33,308 nt of DNA from an uncultured Clostridia bacterium (GTDB taxonomy: Bacteria; Bacillota; Clostridia; Lachnospirales; CAG-274): positions 1 to 33,308 of the forward strand of contig CANROO010000007.1 of the NCBI GenBank assembly GCA_947632235.1, in the 5' to 3' direction. Position numbers and translations under genes: made by a program. The notes under the pieces were generated by a model, which saw only the letters and a program-made list of their open reading frames with translations, did no database searches and was not told where the DNA came from. Of the stretch, positions 16,735 to 24,283 are shown piece by piece; position 1 is the first letter of the stretch, and each line of letters starts with the position of its first letter.

Positions 16735-16762
16735 TTGCAAAAAATACCTTCTATGGTATAAT
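16735..16762 (+). promoter_or_regulatory. tRNA-Ser promoter with extended -10
   Basis: TTGCAA (16735-16740), 16 bases and TATAAT (16757-16762), with TG one base before the -10. The predicted start near 16769 leaves about 34 bases of 5' leader to be removed from the tRNA. Confidence 0.75.
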
Positions 16763-16782
16763 ATAAAAGGTGGAAGGTATTT
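16742..16782 (+). terminator. inverted repeat enclosing the tRNA promoter; possible metA terminator
   Basis: AAATACCTTC (16742-16751) and GAAGGTATTT (16773-16782) are exact reverse complements, and allowing one slipped A the match extends outward to GC on both sides. The loop of 21 bases holds the -10 of the tRNA promoter. The right arm ends in a T tract, so in a metA transcript it could fold as a terminator. The loop is long for a terminator, so an operator or another role is also possible. Confidence 0.4.
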
Positions 16783-16802
16783 TTGCGGCAGACATTACTT
16801 AT

Positions 16803-16889
16803 GCAGAGGTGTCCGAGTGGTTTAAGGAGCCGGCCTCGAAATTCGGTGCTCCCGTTAAGGGACCGCGGGTTCGAATCCCGCCCTCTGCG
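16803..16889 (+). tRNA. tRNA-Ser (anticodon CGA)
   Basis: An 87-base class II tRNA. The acceptor stem is GCAGAGG / CCTCTGC (16803-16809, 16882-16888) with discriminator G at 16889 and no encoded CCA. The D arm begins TGTCCGAGTGG. The anticodon loop is CTCGAAA, so the anticodon is CGA and reads UCG. The long variable arm is TCCC-GTTAA-GGGA, typical of serine tRNAs. The T arm is GCGGG-TTCGAAT-CCCGC. The anticodon stem CCGGC/TTCGG has three Watson-Crick pairs, one G-U, and a C-U mismatch next to the loop, which is unusual. Confidence 0.95.
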
Positions 16890-16902
16890 CTTTTTACAAC
16901 AT

Positions 16903-16937
16903 AAAAAAGCACCCGAAATTTATCGGGTGTTTTTTTA
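16903..16937. terminator. bidirectional terminator between tRNA-Ser and the anti-sigma gene
   Basis: The stem CACCCGA/TCGGGTG (16910-16916 with 16923-16929) and a six-base loop, extended by a G-U pair and then A/T pairs, is followed by eight T on the plus strand; an A tract on the left gives T on the minus strand. It ends both convergent transcripts. Confidence 0.9.
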
Positions 16938-16942
16938 TTCTC

Positions 16943-17812
16943 TTATGCTATGCTCTTTGCCATATTTATGAGCTCGTCTCTTGAAATAAGACCATGAGCA
17001 GATATTGCTACGGAAACATCGTCCTCCGTTTCGAAGTCGATATTTCTGCCGTCTATTATAACTGCCTTTCTGCCGTTTATGTCTACTTCCTCCATCTCGC
17101 CGTCTGTAGACATTCTGTAGGCTGTTTCATCGTTCAGAAGTCTTTCGTGAACAACAAGCTTTTCGCCCTTGGCATTTGCATATTCTATGTTCATATATAA
17201 ACTGCTCGGGCTGCCGTCTTCATCGGTAAAGCTGTAGCATCTCGAAAACTCAAAGCCCTCGGGAAGAGCTAAGGGAACCTTTAAATCAAAATCTATATTT
17301 GACTTGGCTTCATCTATGGTCGCAAAGCTTACCTCGGCTTCCTCTGCCTTATCCTTGATATATACATCGGAGTCCTTGAAGGCTTCTTTGAATACAGCTT
17401 CAAGCTCATCCTTAGAAAGAAGCTTGCCCTCGCTGTTATAAAGGGAGTCCATATCCTCATGCCTTACAGCATCGAGAGGCTCGCCGTCTGCTGTAAAGAA
17501 CTTGCCCTTGAGAGCATCGGGGAGCTCGTGAGGCGCATTGGGATCCATCTGTGTGAAAATATTGTGTCCCGTGGTTATGTTCTTTATTATTTTGTCGATA
17601 CCGCCGGTTGCCGCAGTAACGCCGGTGCCGAGCACAAGGACCGCTGCGCAGAGCAGCACGGCAAACTTCTTTGCAGGCAGTCTTTTATTGCTGTTTTCCA
17701 AATTCTTCATTTTATATACTTCCTCCTCCGAAATGACAGCAGCATCATCATATATGCTGAAGTCCATCTTTACATCATTTAGATAATCATATTCGTTTTT
17801 CATGGTTATCAT
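16943..17812 (-). CDS. probable membrane anti-sigma factor with DUF4367-like C-terminal domain
   Basis: The 289-residue protein has a short acidic cytoplasmic part (residues 1-45), one membrane helix (about 49-69, KKFAVLLCAAVLVLGTG) and a large outside domain. The C-terminal 100 residues, with KVPLALPEGFEFSR, EEVDINGRKAVIIDG and a closing SRDELINMAKSI, resemble the DUF4367 domain found on partners of ECF-like sigma factors in Clostridia. Such proteins hold the sigma factor at the membrane and release it on an outside signal. The cytoplasmic part has no His/Cys zinc motif. The ATG at 17812 shares one base with the sigma stop codon (TGATG), and AGGAAAGG lies just upstream, so translation is probably coupled. 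The signal it senses is unknown. Confidence 0.78.
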   Translation of the reverse strand: MITMKNEYDYLNDVKMDFSIYDDAAVISEEEVYKMKNLENSNKRLPAKKFAVLLCAAVLVLGTGVTAATGGIDKIIKNITTGHNIFTQMDPNAPHELPDALKGKFFTADGEPLDAVRHEDMDSLYNSEGKLLSKDELEAVFKEAFKDSDVYIKDKAEEAEVSFATIDEAKSNIDFDLKVPLALPEGFEFSRCYSFTDEDGSPSSLYMNIEYANAKGEKLVVHERLLNDETAYRMSTDGEMEEVDINGRKAVIIDGRNIDFETEDDVSVAISAHGLISRDELINMAKSIA

Positions 17813-18354
17813 CACGACCTTTCCTTAACAAATAAACGGCGGAGCTTTCTGCGTCCTCTTGAAAGACGGTTGTAAATATAGCCCTCACTCCTTCCCTGAG
17901 ATGAAGCTATTTCATCTATGGGGCTGTCCATTATATATCGTCTTATGAATATTTCCCTGTCCTTTTCGTCAAGACCCGAAAGCAGGGAGGCGACCTCCTC
18001 CTCGGTCTCCTGCCTCAAAAGCTCTGCGCTCATTCTTTCATCCGCTATGTCTTCCTTCAGCTCACCCGTCATAAGCTCTCTGTAATACCTGCGCTTGAAG
18101 TCGATAGCCCTGTACTTGGCAACCGCTCCAATCCAGTTTTTGAGAGTGTTCTTATCGGGGTCGTACCTTTTTATGTTCTGCCAGATCTTAAAGAGCACAT
18201 CGTTTATGCAGTCCTCCTGCCACATGGGAAAATTTCTGAGATGATAATATACTATGGACCTTATAAGTCCTCCGTAGAGCCTCACAAGCTCATTAAAGGC
18301 ATCCTCACTGCCTTTTTGTATGCTCTTGGCAAGCTCTCTGTCGCTTTGGTGCAT
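17812..18354 (-). CDS. ECF-like sigma-70 family RNA polymerase sigma factor
   Basis: The 180-residue protein has sigma region 2 (AFNELVRLYGGLIRSIVYYHL, QEDCINDVLFKIWQNI, NWIGAVAKYRAIDFKRR) and region 4 (LLSGLDEKDREIFIRRYI, EIASSQGRSEGYIYNRLSRG), and no regions 1 or 3, as in ECF factors. It directs RNA polymerase to a private promoter set, usually for envelope or stress functions. The ATG at 18354 lies 8 bases after AAGGCGG; an ATG at 18360 is possible but abuts the ribosome site. The downstream gene overlaps by one base and encodes the probable anti-sigma partner. A GAAGCGCTTC palindrome lies about 30 bases before the start. I could not pick out a self-recognised promoter. Confidence 0.9.
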   Translation of the reverse strand: MHQSDRELAKSIQKGSEDAFNELVRLYGGLIRSIVYYHLRNFPMWQEDCINDVLFKIWQNIKRYDPDKNTLKNWIGAVAKYRAIDFKRRYYRELMTGELKEDIADERMSAELLRQETEEEVASLLSGLDEKDREIFIRRYIMDSPIDEIASSQGRSEGYIYNRLSRGRRKLRRLFVKERS

Positions 18355-18383
18355 CGTCATCACCGCCTTATTACTTGTTTTAA

Positions 18384-18393
18384 GAAGCGCTTC
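18384..18393. promoter_or_regulatory. GAAGCGCTTC palindrome upstream of the sigma factor gene
   Basis: A 10-bp perfect palindrome with a central CG, as in LacI/GalR or CcpA-type operators, but the outer positions do not fit the cre consensus. It is about 30 bases before the sigma gene's start codon. It could be a binding site or chance. Confidence 0.25.
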
Positions 18394-18441
18394 AATAAAT
18401 ATTACGCTCAAAAATATGATTTTCTATCATTCCGGAGAAAA

Positions 18442-19317
18442 TTATTTCAAAATTTCCTTGAGTTCGTTCAAAAGGGCTTCGGCAGCAGGCGTGAATACCT
18501 GATATTTTTTCCATATCACATACATCTTGGTCTCAAGCGCAGGTTCAAGCGGACGGAAGGTGATACCGCTCTTGCCGTCCGTTTCCAGAAGCTTGTCAAA
18601 AACAAACGCAAGTCCAAGTCCTTCCTTTACCAGAACCGATGCATTGTTTGCAAGATTAAATGTGACACAGAGGTCAAGCTTATCCGTTATGTTGTTGCTC
18701 CACCTCGGGATGTCTGCGTTTACAGCCTGTCTTGATATAAAAACGGGATATGGGAGTATATCCTCTGCCGTTACGCTTTGTTTTTGAGCAAGAGGATGTC
18801 CTTCGGGCATAATAACACCCCATACATCGCTTTCGGGGATCTCAATATAATTATACTGCGAAAGGTCGGGAGGCTCCGCTATTACGGCAAAGTCGTATAT
18901 GCCCCTTTTGAGCTTTTCATCCAGCTGTTGAGTATCCCCGCTTATTATGTGATATTTTATGAGCGGATATTTTTTTCTTAATGCCTTTATGGCTTCGGCA
19001 AGATATTTTATAAGGCAGGATTCCGCACAGCCTATATAAACATCTCCCCTTACGGTATCGCCAAGAGTACGGAATTCATCCTTTATCTTGTCCGCCATTT
19101 CCAGAAGGTCCTCCGTTCTCCTGCGCAGAAGCATACCCTCGTCGGTCAACCTTATGCTGTAGCTGCTTCTTGTAAAAAGCTGTTTTCCGAGTTCTTCTTC
19201 AAGCTCCTTCATAACGCGTGAAAGCGTGGGCTGCGACACATGAAGCCTTTCGGCAGCCCTTGACATATTTCCCTCTCTTGCTATTTCAAGAAAATATCTC
19301 AATGTCCTTATTTCCAT
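18442..19317 (-). CDS. LysR-family transcriptional regulator
   Basis: The 291-residue protein is a standard LysR-type regulator: an N-terminal winged helix-turn-helix (MEIRTLRYFLEIAREGNMSR, ERLHVSQPTLSRVMKELEEE), a linker helix, and a two-lobed effector-binding domain (VRGDVYIGCAE from about residue 88 onward). Closest in look to the YybE/CbbR-like group that has RYFLEIAREGNMSRAAE. The ATG at 19317 follows GAGGTGAT; an upstream GTG lies inside that site. It is divergent from the alpha/beta hydrolase gene with 145 bases between, and a T-N11-A inverted repeat lies in that gap, so it probably controls the hydrolase and itself. The effector cannot be told. Confidence 0.93.
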   Translation of the reverse strand: MEIRTLRYFLEIAREGNMSRAAERLHVSQPTLSRVMKELEEELGKQLFTRSSYSIRLTDEGMLLRRRTEDLLEMADKIKDEFRTLGDTVRGDVYIGCAESCLIKYLAEAIKALRKKYPLIKYHIISGDTQQLDEKLKRGIYDFAVIAEPPDLSQYNYIEIPESDVWGVIMPEGHPLAQKQSVTAEDILPYPVFISRQAVNADIPRWSNNITDKLDLCVTFNLANNASVLVKEGLGLAFVFDKLLETDGKSGITFRPLEPALETKMYVIWKKYQVFTPAAEALLNELKEILK

Positions 19318-19350
19318 AAATATCACCTCATTTTTATTTTAACATTATAA

Positions 19351-19371
19351 GTTATTTGCGTCAAGAATAAC
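19351..19371. promoter_or_regulatory. candidate LysR-type operator (T-N11-A)
   Basis: GTTATT (19351-19356) and AATAAC (19366-19371) form an inverted repeat that contains the T-N11-A signature of LysR-type sites (T at 19355, A at 19367). It lies between the LysR gene and the divergent hydrolase gene, about 45 bases upstream of the hydrolase -10. Confidence 0.55.
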
Positions 19372-19390
19372 AGGATATAAGATATAAGTA

Positions 19391-19420
19391 TTATGAAGGT
19401 GTATAAGTGTATGGTATAAT
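19391..19420 (+). promoter_or_regulatory. candidate promoter for the alpha/beta hydrolase gene
   Basis: TATAAT at 19415-19420 is preceded by TGG (extended -10). The -35 region (TTATGA at 19391-19396) is poor, as is common for promoters that need an activator such as LysR. Confidence 0.5.
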
Positions 19421-19462
19421 AAAAATAACAAGGTAACAAAAGCAATGAAGGAGGCATAGGAA

Positions 19463-20434
19463 ATGACTGAAAAATGGGATAAGGTATTTGAAAAAAGCGA
19501 CAAGGTAAATCACAGCAAGGTGAGCTTCAAAAACAGATACGGCATTACTCTGGCGGGAGATCTCTACGAGCCTAAAAATGCAGAAGGAAGGCTTCCCGCA
19601 ATAGCAGTGTGCGGACCCTTCGGCGCCGTAAAGGAGCAGTCATCGGGACTTTATGCCCAGACCATGGCGGAAAGAGGATTTATAACGCTTGCCTTCGACC
19701 CCTCGTTTACGGGCGAAAGCGGAGGAAATGTAAGATATATGGCTTCTCCCGACATAAACACGGAGGACTTTATGGCGGCTGTAGACTTCCTGTCGCTGTA
19801 TGAAAAGGCTGACCCCGACAGGATAGGCATAATAGGAATATGTGGATGGGGCGGTATGGCGCTGAATACTGCTGCGCTTGACACAAGAATAAAGGCGGCC
19901 GTGGCTTCCACTATGTACGACATGACAAGAGTGAACGCCAAGGGTTATTTTGACAGCGAGGACAGCGAGGAAGCCCGCTACCAAAAGCGCGCGGCAATGT
20001 GCGCACAAAGGCTTGAAGACATCAAAAACGGAGAGTATAAGCTCGGCGGAGGAGTTGTGGATCCTCTGCCCGATGACGCGCCGTTCTTTGTGAAGGATTA
20101 CTACGACTATTATAAGACAAAGAGAGGCTATCACGAGCGTTCTCTCAATTCAAACGGCGGCTGGAATGTAATAGGCTGTGAATCATTTTTAAATCAGCCT
20201 ATACTTAAATACAGCAATGAGATAAGAAGCGCAGTACTCATTATTCACGGTGAAAAGGCACATTCCTGCTATTTCAGCAGAGACGCTTATGCGGATATGA
20301 CAAAGGACAGCAAATACACCGGCAACAAGGAGCTTATGATAATTCCGGGAGCGGTACACACGGACCTGTATGACAGAAAGGACATAATACCCTTTGAAAA
20401 AATCACGGAATTTTTTAATAAGTATATGAATTAA
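19463..20434 (+). CDS. alpha/beta hydrolase with Cys nucleophile (dienelactone hydrolase-like)
   Basis: The 323-residue cytoplasmic protein has an alpha/beta hydrolase fold: an early strand with AIAVCGPFGAVKEQ, then LAFDPSFTGESGG, the nucleophile elbow GICGWGG with Cys127 where most relatives have Ser, and late catalytic candidates Glu264 (IIHGEKAHS) and His299 (PGAVHTDLYD). A Cys nucleophile is known in dienelactone hydrolase and in a group of uncharacterised hydrolases. Likely substrates are small esters, lactones or thioesters; none is shown by the sequence. GGAGG precedes the ATG by 8 bases. It is divergent from a LysR regulator and converges on a MerR regulator, so it may belong to a small electrophile or aromatic-compound response. 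Confidence 0.87.
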   Translation: MTEKWDKVFEKSDKVNHSKVSFKNRYGITLAGDLYEPKNAEGRLPAIAVCGPFGAVKEQSSGLYAQTMAERGFITLAFDPSFTGESGGNVRYMASPDINTEDFMAAVDFLSLYEKADPDRIGIIGICGWGGMALNTAALDTRIKAAVASTMYDMTRVNAKGYFDSEDSEEARYQKRAAMCAQRLEDIKNGEYKLGGGVVDPLPDDAPFFVKDYYDYYKTKRGYHERSLNSNGGWNVIGCESFLNQPILKYSNEIRSAVLIIHGEKAHSCYFSRDAYADMTKDSKYTGNKELMIIPGAVHTDLYDRKDIIPFEKITEFFNKYMN

Positions 20435-20470
20435 AAACAATTTCCTCATTTTTCAATATGTATACACGCA

Positions 20471-20512
20471 AAAATATCCGATACGGCTTTATGCCGGTAT
20501 CGGATATTTTTT
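20471..20512. terminator. bidirectional terminator between hydrolase and merR
   Basis: A 14-bp perfect stem (AAAATATCCGATAC at 20471-20484, GTATCGGATATTTT at 20497-20510) with an inner GGC/GCC pair is followed by TT on the plus strand and an A/T-rich tract on the minus strand. It serves both convergent genes. Confidence 0.9.
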
Positions 20513-20540
20513 AGCAGTAAATGCAAAAAATGAGCAAATT

Positions 20541-20972
20541 CTAAAAATCCGTTTCGAGTGGTTCCATAGCCCTTAATATTTCCTCGGAAGGCTCCGCCGA
20601 ATCGGACTCGCACATTATTTTATAAAATGCGCATTTATAATCTATTATACTCAGGGACTGCTTGAGTTCATCCATTTTGCTTTCGGTTTCCTTTTTTTGC
20701 TTAAGGAGCATCTCATAGCGCTCCTTATATGTGGAACGGCCTTCTCTGCAAAGCCTGAAATATGTTTTGATGTCATTGAGCTGCATGCCTGTGCCTTTAA
20801 GACATTCCAAAAGCTTGAGCCAGGACAGATCATCCTCGTCAAAAATACGCATATTTCCTCCCGAGCGCTTTATCAGCGGGAGCAGACCCTGCTTGTCATA
20901 ATATCTTATTGTTGAAATAGGAATATTAAGTATTCTGGATACCTCACCTATAGAGTATGTTTTACCCTCCAT
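20541..20972 (-). CDS. MerR-family transcriptional regulator (AdhR-like)
   Basis: The 143-residue protein has an N-terminal MerR winged helix-turn-helix (SIGEVSRILNIPISTIRYYD, GLLPLIKRS, RIFDEDDLSWLKLLECLKG) and a long dimerisation coil (YEMLLKQKKETESKMDEL). The layout matches the AdhR/YhdM branch, where a Cys at about position 52 senses aldehydes; Cys57 here lies at the corresponding place before the LKGTGM helix. The ATG at 20972 follows GACGGTGA; an upstream GTG lies inside that site. MerR proteins twist promoters with 19-bp spacers, and three such promoters lie directly upstream in this gene's own direction, so strong self-regulation is likely. Other targets are not visible in the window. 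Confidence 0.9.
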   Translation of the reverse strand: MEGKTYSIGEVSRILNIPISTIRYYDKQGLLPLIKRSGGNMRIFDEDDLSWLKLLECLKGTGMQLNDIKTYFRLCREGRSTYKERYEMLLKQKKETESKMDELKQSLSIIDYKCAFYKIMCESDSAEPSEEILRAMEPLETDF

Positions 20973-20990
20973 AATATTCACCGTCCCCCA

Positions 20991-21021
20991 ATATTAGAAC
21001 TAGGTATAAGGTTCTGTCCAA
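20991..21021 (-). promoter_or_regulatory. MerR-type promoter 1 (proximal, repeat copy 1)
   Basis: On the minus strand TTGGAC (21021-21016), a 19-base spacer and TAATAT (20996-20991). The spacer holds the inverted arms GAAC and GTTC. A 19-bp spacer is the mark of MerR-activated promoters. The predicted leader before merR is very short, about 12 bases. Confidence 0.7.
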
Positions 21022-21084
21022 AATAATCAAACCCCATAATTAGCACAGCTTTCTTAGCTTATTTAAATTATACACCATCCCCCA

Positions 21085-21115
21085 ATATAAAAAATAGGTA
21101 TAAGGTTTTGCCCAA
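21085..21115 (-). promoter_or_regulatory. MerR-type promoter 2 (repeat copy 2)
   Basis: On the minus strand TTGGGC (21115-21110), a 19-base spacer and TTATAT (21090-21085). The spacer keeps the CCTTATACCTA core of copy 1, while the outer arms have changed to AAA/TTT. Confidence 0.6.
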
Positions 21116-21161
21116 AATAATCAAACCCCATAAAACAGCACAGCTTCTTTAGCTTAATTAA

Positions 21162-21192
21162 ATTATACACCATAAACTCAACTTTAGGTCAA
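21162..21192 (-). promoter_or_regulatory. MerR-type promoter 3 (distal, outside the repeats)
   Basis: On the minus strand TTGACC (21192-21187), a 19-base spacer and a perfect TATAAT (21167-21162). The spacer has the arms TAAA and TTTA around six bases, close to known AdhR-like operators. It is the strongest of the three by consensus, and its transcript would cross both repeat copies before merR. Confidence 0.7.
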
Positions 21193-21252
21193 GTGTAATA
21201 ATTCATTTAAAAAGTTTTCTGTAAGACTGCACAAAAAGATATTCAATTTTTA

Positions 21253-21274
21253 TGCAAAATAACTAAATTTTGCA
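21253..21274 (-). terminator. weak hairpin after the transporter gene
   Basis: TGCAAAAT (21253-21260) and ATTTTGCA (21267-21274) pair around six bases. On the minus strand, TAAAAATT follows rather than a clean T tract. It is four bases beyond the transporter stop; termination may be inefficient. Confidence 0.4.
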
Positions 21275-21277
21275 TAT

Positions 21278-22387
21278 TTATTTGATTATTCCCAATGTAT
21301 AAAATAATATTAAAAACAGCAGAAATACCACATTTACAACAGTAAAAACGGTTATGTAGCGCTTCACATCCGCACCCTTTATTTTTGTATAAAATTTGAA
21401 TGATATAAGACCGGCAAGGGAGGCTATAAGACTTCCCAGACCTCCTATATCCGTACCCAGAACAAGCGCTCTGTAATTCTGCGTAAATCCGCTCAGAACT
21501 ACTGCCGCAGGTACATTGCTTATTATCTGGCTTGCTATGAGCGATGCGCCGAAAGCGCTTTTGTTTATTATACCCTCTATTATGTCTTTTATAAACGGTA
21601 TTCGCTCTATGTTGCCCACAAACACAAAAAATGCGCAGAAGGTCATGAGCAGAAGCCAGTCCACGGAGCTAAGCGTTCTGTGGTCGAATATTATAAGCGC
21701 AAGAGCAGTCAGTATGACGGCTATGCGCCAGTCTGCAAGCCTTACGACCGAAAGGAGCGACACCACGGCAAGTACAGTATATATGATGATATTGACCTTT
21801 TTTATGTCCGCTTTTTCGCTTTCGAGCTTAGCCGAAATCTTTTCGGACGGTACGCCGAAGGTCATAACGCAGAGCACAACGAAGCTCAGAAGTATGACGG
21901 GGAGAGTTATAGAGAAAAACTCGCCCGTGGGGATATTGAATTTGCCGTAGAGATAGAGATTCTGGGGGTTGCCCACGGGTGTGAGCATACTGCCCATGTT
22001 TGCGCCCGCCGTCTGGAGCACAAGGGTGTATATTATAAGCTCTTTCTTTTTGCATAGAGTGAGTATTGCTATGGCGAGGGGCACAAAGGTTATGAGCGCC
22101 ACATCGTTTGTAATAAGCATGGATGAGAAGAAGCAGAGCATCCAGAGCACAAAAACAAGCGTTCTGGTGTTTTTTACCATCGACAATATTTTCTCAGCCA
22201 TATACTTTATAAGTCCCATTGCACTGAAGCCTGCCACCACCGACATAAGACAGAACAAAAGTCCTATCGTTCTGTAGTCTATGTAGTCTATATACTGTCT
22301 GTCGGGGAGCACGAAGAAGGCCGATATAACGGCGCAGAACAGAGCTGCAAAAAGAACCGGGTCCTTTTTTATTATCTTCAAAAGCAT
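21278..22387 (-). CDS. ArsB/NhaD/SLC13-superfamily anion or ion transporter
   Basis: The 369-residue protein has about ten membrane helices and the two-fold repeat pattern of the ion transporter superfamily that holds ArsB, CitM and SLC13. Each repeat carries the re-entrant motif with an Asn-Asp or Asn-Pro: MLITNDVALITFVPLAI and GSMLTPVGNPQNLYLYGKF in the first, QIISNVPAAVVLSGF and LGTDIGGLGSLIASLAGLI in the second. It is shorter than the usual 420-residue ArsB, lacking some outer helices. Substrate could be arsenite, citrate, another dicarboxylate or Na+/H+. The ATG follows the ygiQ-type stop with no gap (TAA-ATG) and AAGG upstream, so translation is coupled. No arsR or arsenate reductase gene is near, which weakens an arsenite role. 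Confidence 0.85.
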   Translation of the reverse strand: MLLKIIKKDPVLFAALFCAVISAFFVLPDRQYIDYIDYRTIGLLFCLMSVVAGFSAMGLIKYMAEKILSMVKNTRTLVFVLWMLCFFSSMLITNDVALITFVPLAIAILTLCKKKELIIYTLVLQTAGANMGSMLTPVGNPQNLYLYGKFNIPTGEFFSITLPVILLSFVVLCVMTFGVPSEKISAKLESEKADIKKVNIIIYTVLAVVSLLSVVRLADWRIAVILTALALIIFDHRTLSSVDWLLLMTFCAFFVFVGNIERIPFIKDIIEGIINKSAFGASLIASQIISNVPAAVVLSGFTQNYRALVLGTDIGGLGSLIASLAGLISFKFYTKIKGADVKRYITVFTVVNVVFLLFLILFYTLGIIK

Positions 22388-24268
22388 TTACCTTACACCT
22401 TTTTTCTTATGTATATTTCTTATAGTCTTTTTCTTTTTTTGTTCCGAGGGCCTTTTATTCTGCGCCGGAGCGTTATTTTTGGGACGAATGAGACAGCGCT
22501 TGTCATAGCCTATGAGGTCTGTTCTGCCTGCCTTATGCAGTGCCTCGTAAACAAGGTCATAATTGCGCGGAAGCCTGTACTGTATGAGCGCTCTCTGCAT
22601 GGCCTTTTCGTGAGGCGAGCGCGGAATATAGACCTCCTTCATTGTCCTTGGATCAAGCCCCGTGTAGAACATACAGGTAGAGAGCGTGCCGGGCGTTGGG
22701 TAGAAGTCCTGCACCTGCTCGGGCATACTGCCCGTATCTCTCAGATATTCGGCAAGCTCAACGGCAGACTTGAGCGTACTGCCCGGATGTGAGCTCATGA
22801 GATAGGGCACGAGATACTGCTCCTTGCCTATTTTTCTGTTTATATCATAAAACTTCTTTGTGAAGCTTTCATACACCTGTCGGGAGGGCTTGCCCATTTT
22901 TTCGAGCACCTCGGGGGATATATGCTCGGGCGCGACCTTTAGCTGACCGCTGACATGATATTGACACAGCTCCTTAAAAAATGTATCGTCCTTATCATAT
23001 ATGAGATAGTCGTATCTTATGCCCGAACGCACGAACACCTTTTTGACCCTCGGCAGAGCTCTCAGCTTCCTGAGAAGCTTAACATAGTCGCTGTGGTCCA
23101 CATCGAGATTTTTGCAGGCTGCGGGAAAAAGGCACTGTCTGTTAAGGCAGGCGCCTTCCGTGAGCTGTTTTTTGCAGGCAGGCTGTCTGAAATTGGCAGT
23201 GGGTCCGCCCACATCATGTATATAGCCTTTGAAATCGGGCTCTTTTGTTATTTTTTCGGCTTCGGAAATTATGGAGGAATGGCTTCTGGACTGTATCACC
23301 CTGCCCTGATGAAAGGCAAGAGCGCAGAAATTGCAGTTTCCGAAGCATCCCCTGTTGCTTATTATGCTGAAACGCACCTCGTCAATTGCAGGCACACCGC
23401 CCTTTTCGATATACATGGGGTGAAATGTGCGCATATAAGACAGGGAATAGCTGTTGTCAAACTCTTCACGGCTAAGCGGATAGGACGGCTTATTCTGCAC
23501 AACATAGCAGTCCTTGTAGGGCTCGGCAAGGATATTGGCCGTAACGGCATCGGTATTTTCATATTGCTTTAAAAAGCTCTCTGCGTATGTCTTTTTATCC
23601 GAGCACACATCCTCGAATGAAGGGAGCTCAATATAGTCCTCATATATATTTTCAAGGCTTTTTGTTTTATAGACCGTGCCTCTTACATATGTTATGTCCT
23701 CTGCCTTCAAGCCGCCGTCAAGAGCCTCGGCAAGCTCAGCTATCTGATGCTCGCCCATGCCGTACATGAGTATATCCGCCTGTGAATCCAGAAGTATGGA
23801 GCGCCTTACCTTATTGTCCCAGTAATCATAGTGCGATAGCCGTCTTAAGCTGGCTTCTATACCGCCTATCAATATGGTGACATCCCTGCCGTATGCCTCT
23901 CTTATTCTCTGACAATACACTATTGTTGCCCTGTCGGGTCTGTGACCTCCCTCTCCTCCCGGGGAATAGAGGTCCCTTTCCCTTTTCTTCTTGGCTACGG
24001 AATAGTGGTTTACCATGGAGTCTATATTGCCGCCGCTCACAAGAAAAGCAAGCCTCGGCTTTCCGAAGCGCTTAAAGTCTTCCGCGCTGTGCCAATCGGG
24101 CTGAGGTATGACGCACACCTTATAGCCGCGGCTTTCCAGAAGCCTTGTTATGATAGCCATACCGAAGGACGGATGATCCACATAGGCGTCACCGCTCACA
24201 TATATAAAGTCGGGCTGTTCCCAGCCTCTTTTTTTCATTTCATCGTATGTTACGGGTAAAAAAGCCAT
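22388..24268 (-). CDS. YgiQ-family (UPF0313) radical SAM protein
   Basis: The 626-residue protein has the YgiQ layout: an N-terminal part ([34 protein letters not shown]), a Gly-rich block, then the radical SAM CxxxCxxC motif in [20 protein letters not shown], and a conserved Cys-containing stretch ([16 protein letters not shown]). The core ends with [19 protein letters not shown]. The family binds a 4Fe-4S cluster and cleaves S-adenosylmethionine; its reaction is unknown. The C-terminus is a basic tail ([14 protein letters not shown]). It begins 15 bases after the rsmF-like gene with a GAGGTG site, and its stop abuts the transporter start. The three genes form one string. Confidence 0.93.
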   Translation of the reverse strand: MAFLPVTYDEMKKRGWEQPDFIYVSGDAYVDHPSFGMAIITRLLESRGYKVCVIPQPDWHSAEDFKRFGKPRLAFLVSGGNIDSMVNHYSVAKKKRERDLYSPGGEGGHRPDRATIVYCQRIREAYGRDVTILIGGIEASLRRLSHYDYWDNKVRRSILLDSQADILMYGMGEHQIAELAEALDGGLKAEDITYVRGTVYKTKSLENIYEDYIELPSFEDVCSDKKTYAESFLKQYENTDAVTANILAEPYKDCYVVQNKPSYPLSREEFDNSYSLSYMRTFHPMYIEKGGVPAIDEVRFSIISNRGCFGNCNFCALAFHQGRVIQSRSHSSIISEAEKITKEPDFKGYIHDVGGPTANFRQPACKKQLTEGACLNRQCLFPAACKNLDVDHSDYVKLLRKLRALPRVKKVFVRSGIRYDYLIYDKDDTFFKELCQYHVSGQLKVAPEHISPEVLEKMGKPSRQVYESFTKKFYDINRKIGKEQYLVPYLMSSHPGSTLKSAVELAEYLRDTGSMPEQVQDFYPTPGTLSTCMFYTGLDPRTMKEVYIPRSPHEKAMQRALIQYRLPRNYDLVYEALHKAGRTDLIGYDKRCLIRPKNNAPAQNKRPSEQKKKKTIRNIHKKKGVR

Positions 24269-24283
24269 TTCACACCTCTGTAT

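Larger units (their letters stand above)
20979..21173. repeat. imperfect 94/95-bp tandem duplication upstream of merR
   Basis: Copy 1 (20979-21072) and copy 2 (21073-21167) align over their whole length with about eleven substitutions and one single-base insertion; six bases of a third copy (CACCAT) follow. Shared blocks include TAGGTATAAGG, AAATAATCAAACCCCATAA and AAATTATA. Each copy holds one promoter with a 19-bp spacer reading toward merR. Confidence 0.9.

Noticed and set aside
21278-22387. naming the transporter ArsB
   Set aside because: No arsR, arsC or arsA lies nearby, and the protein is shorter than ArsB; only the superfamily is supported.
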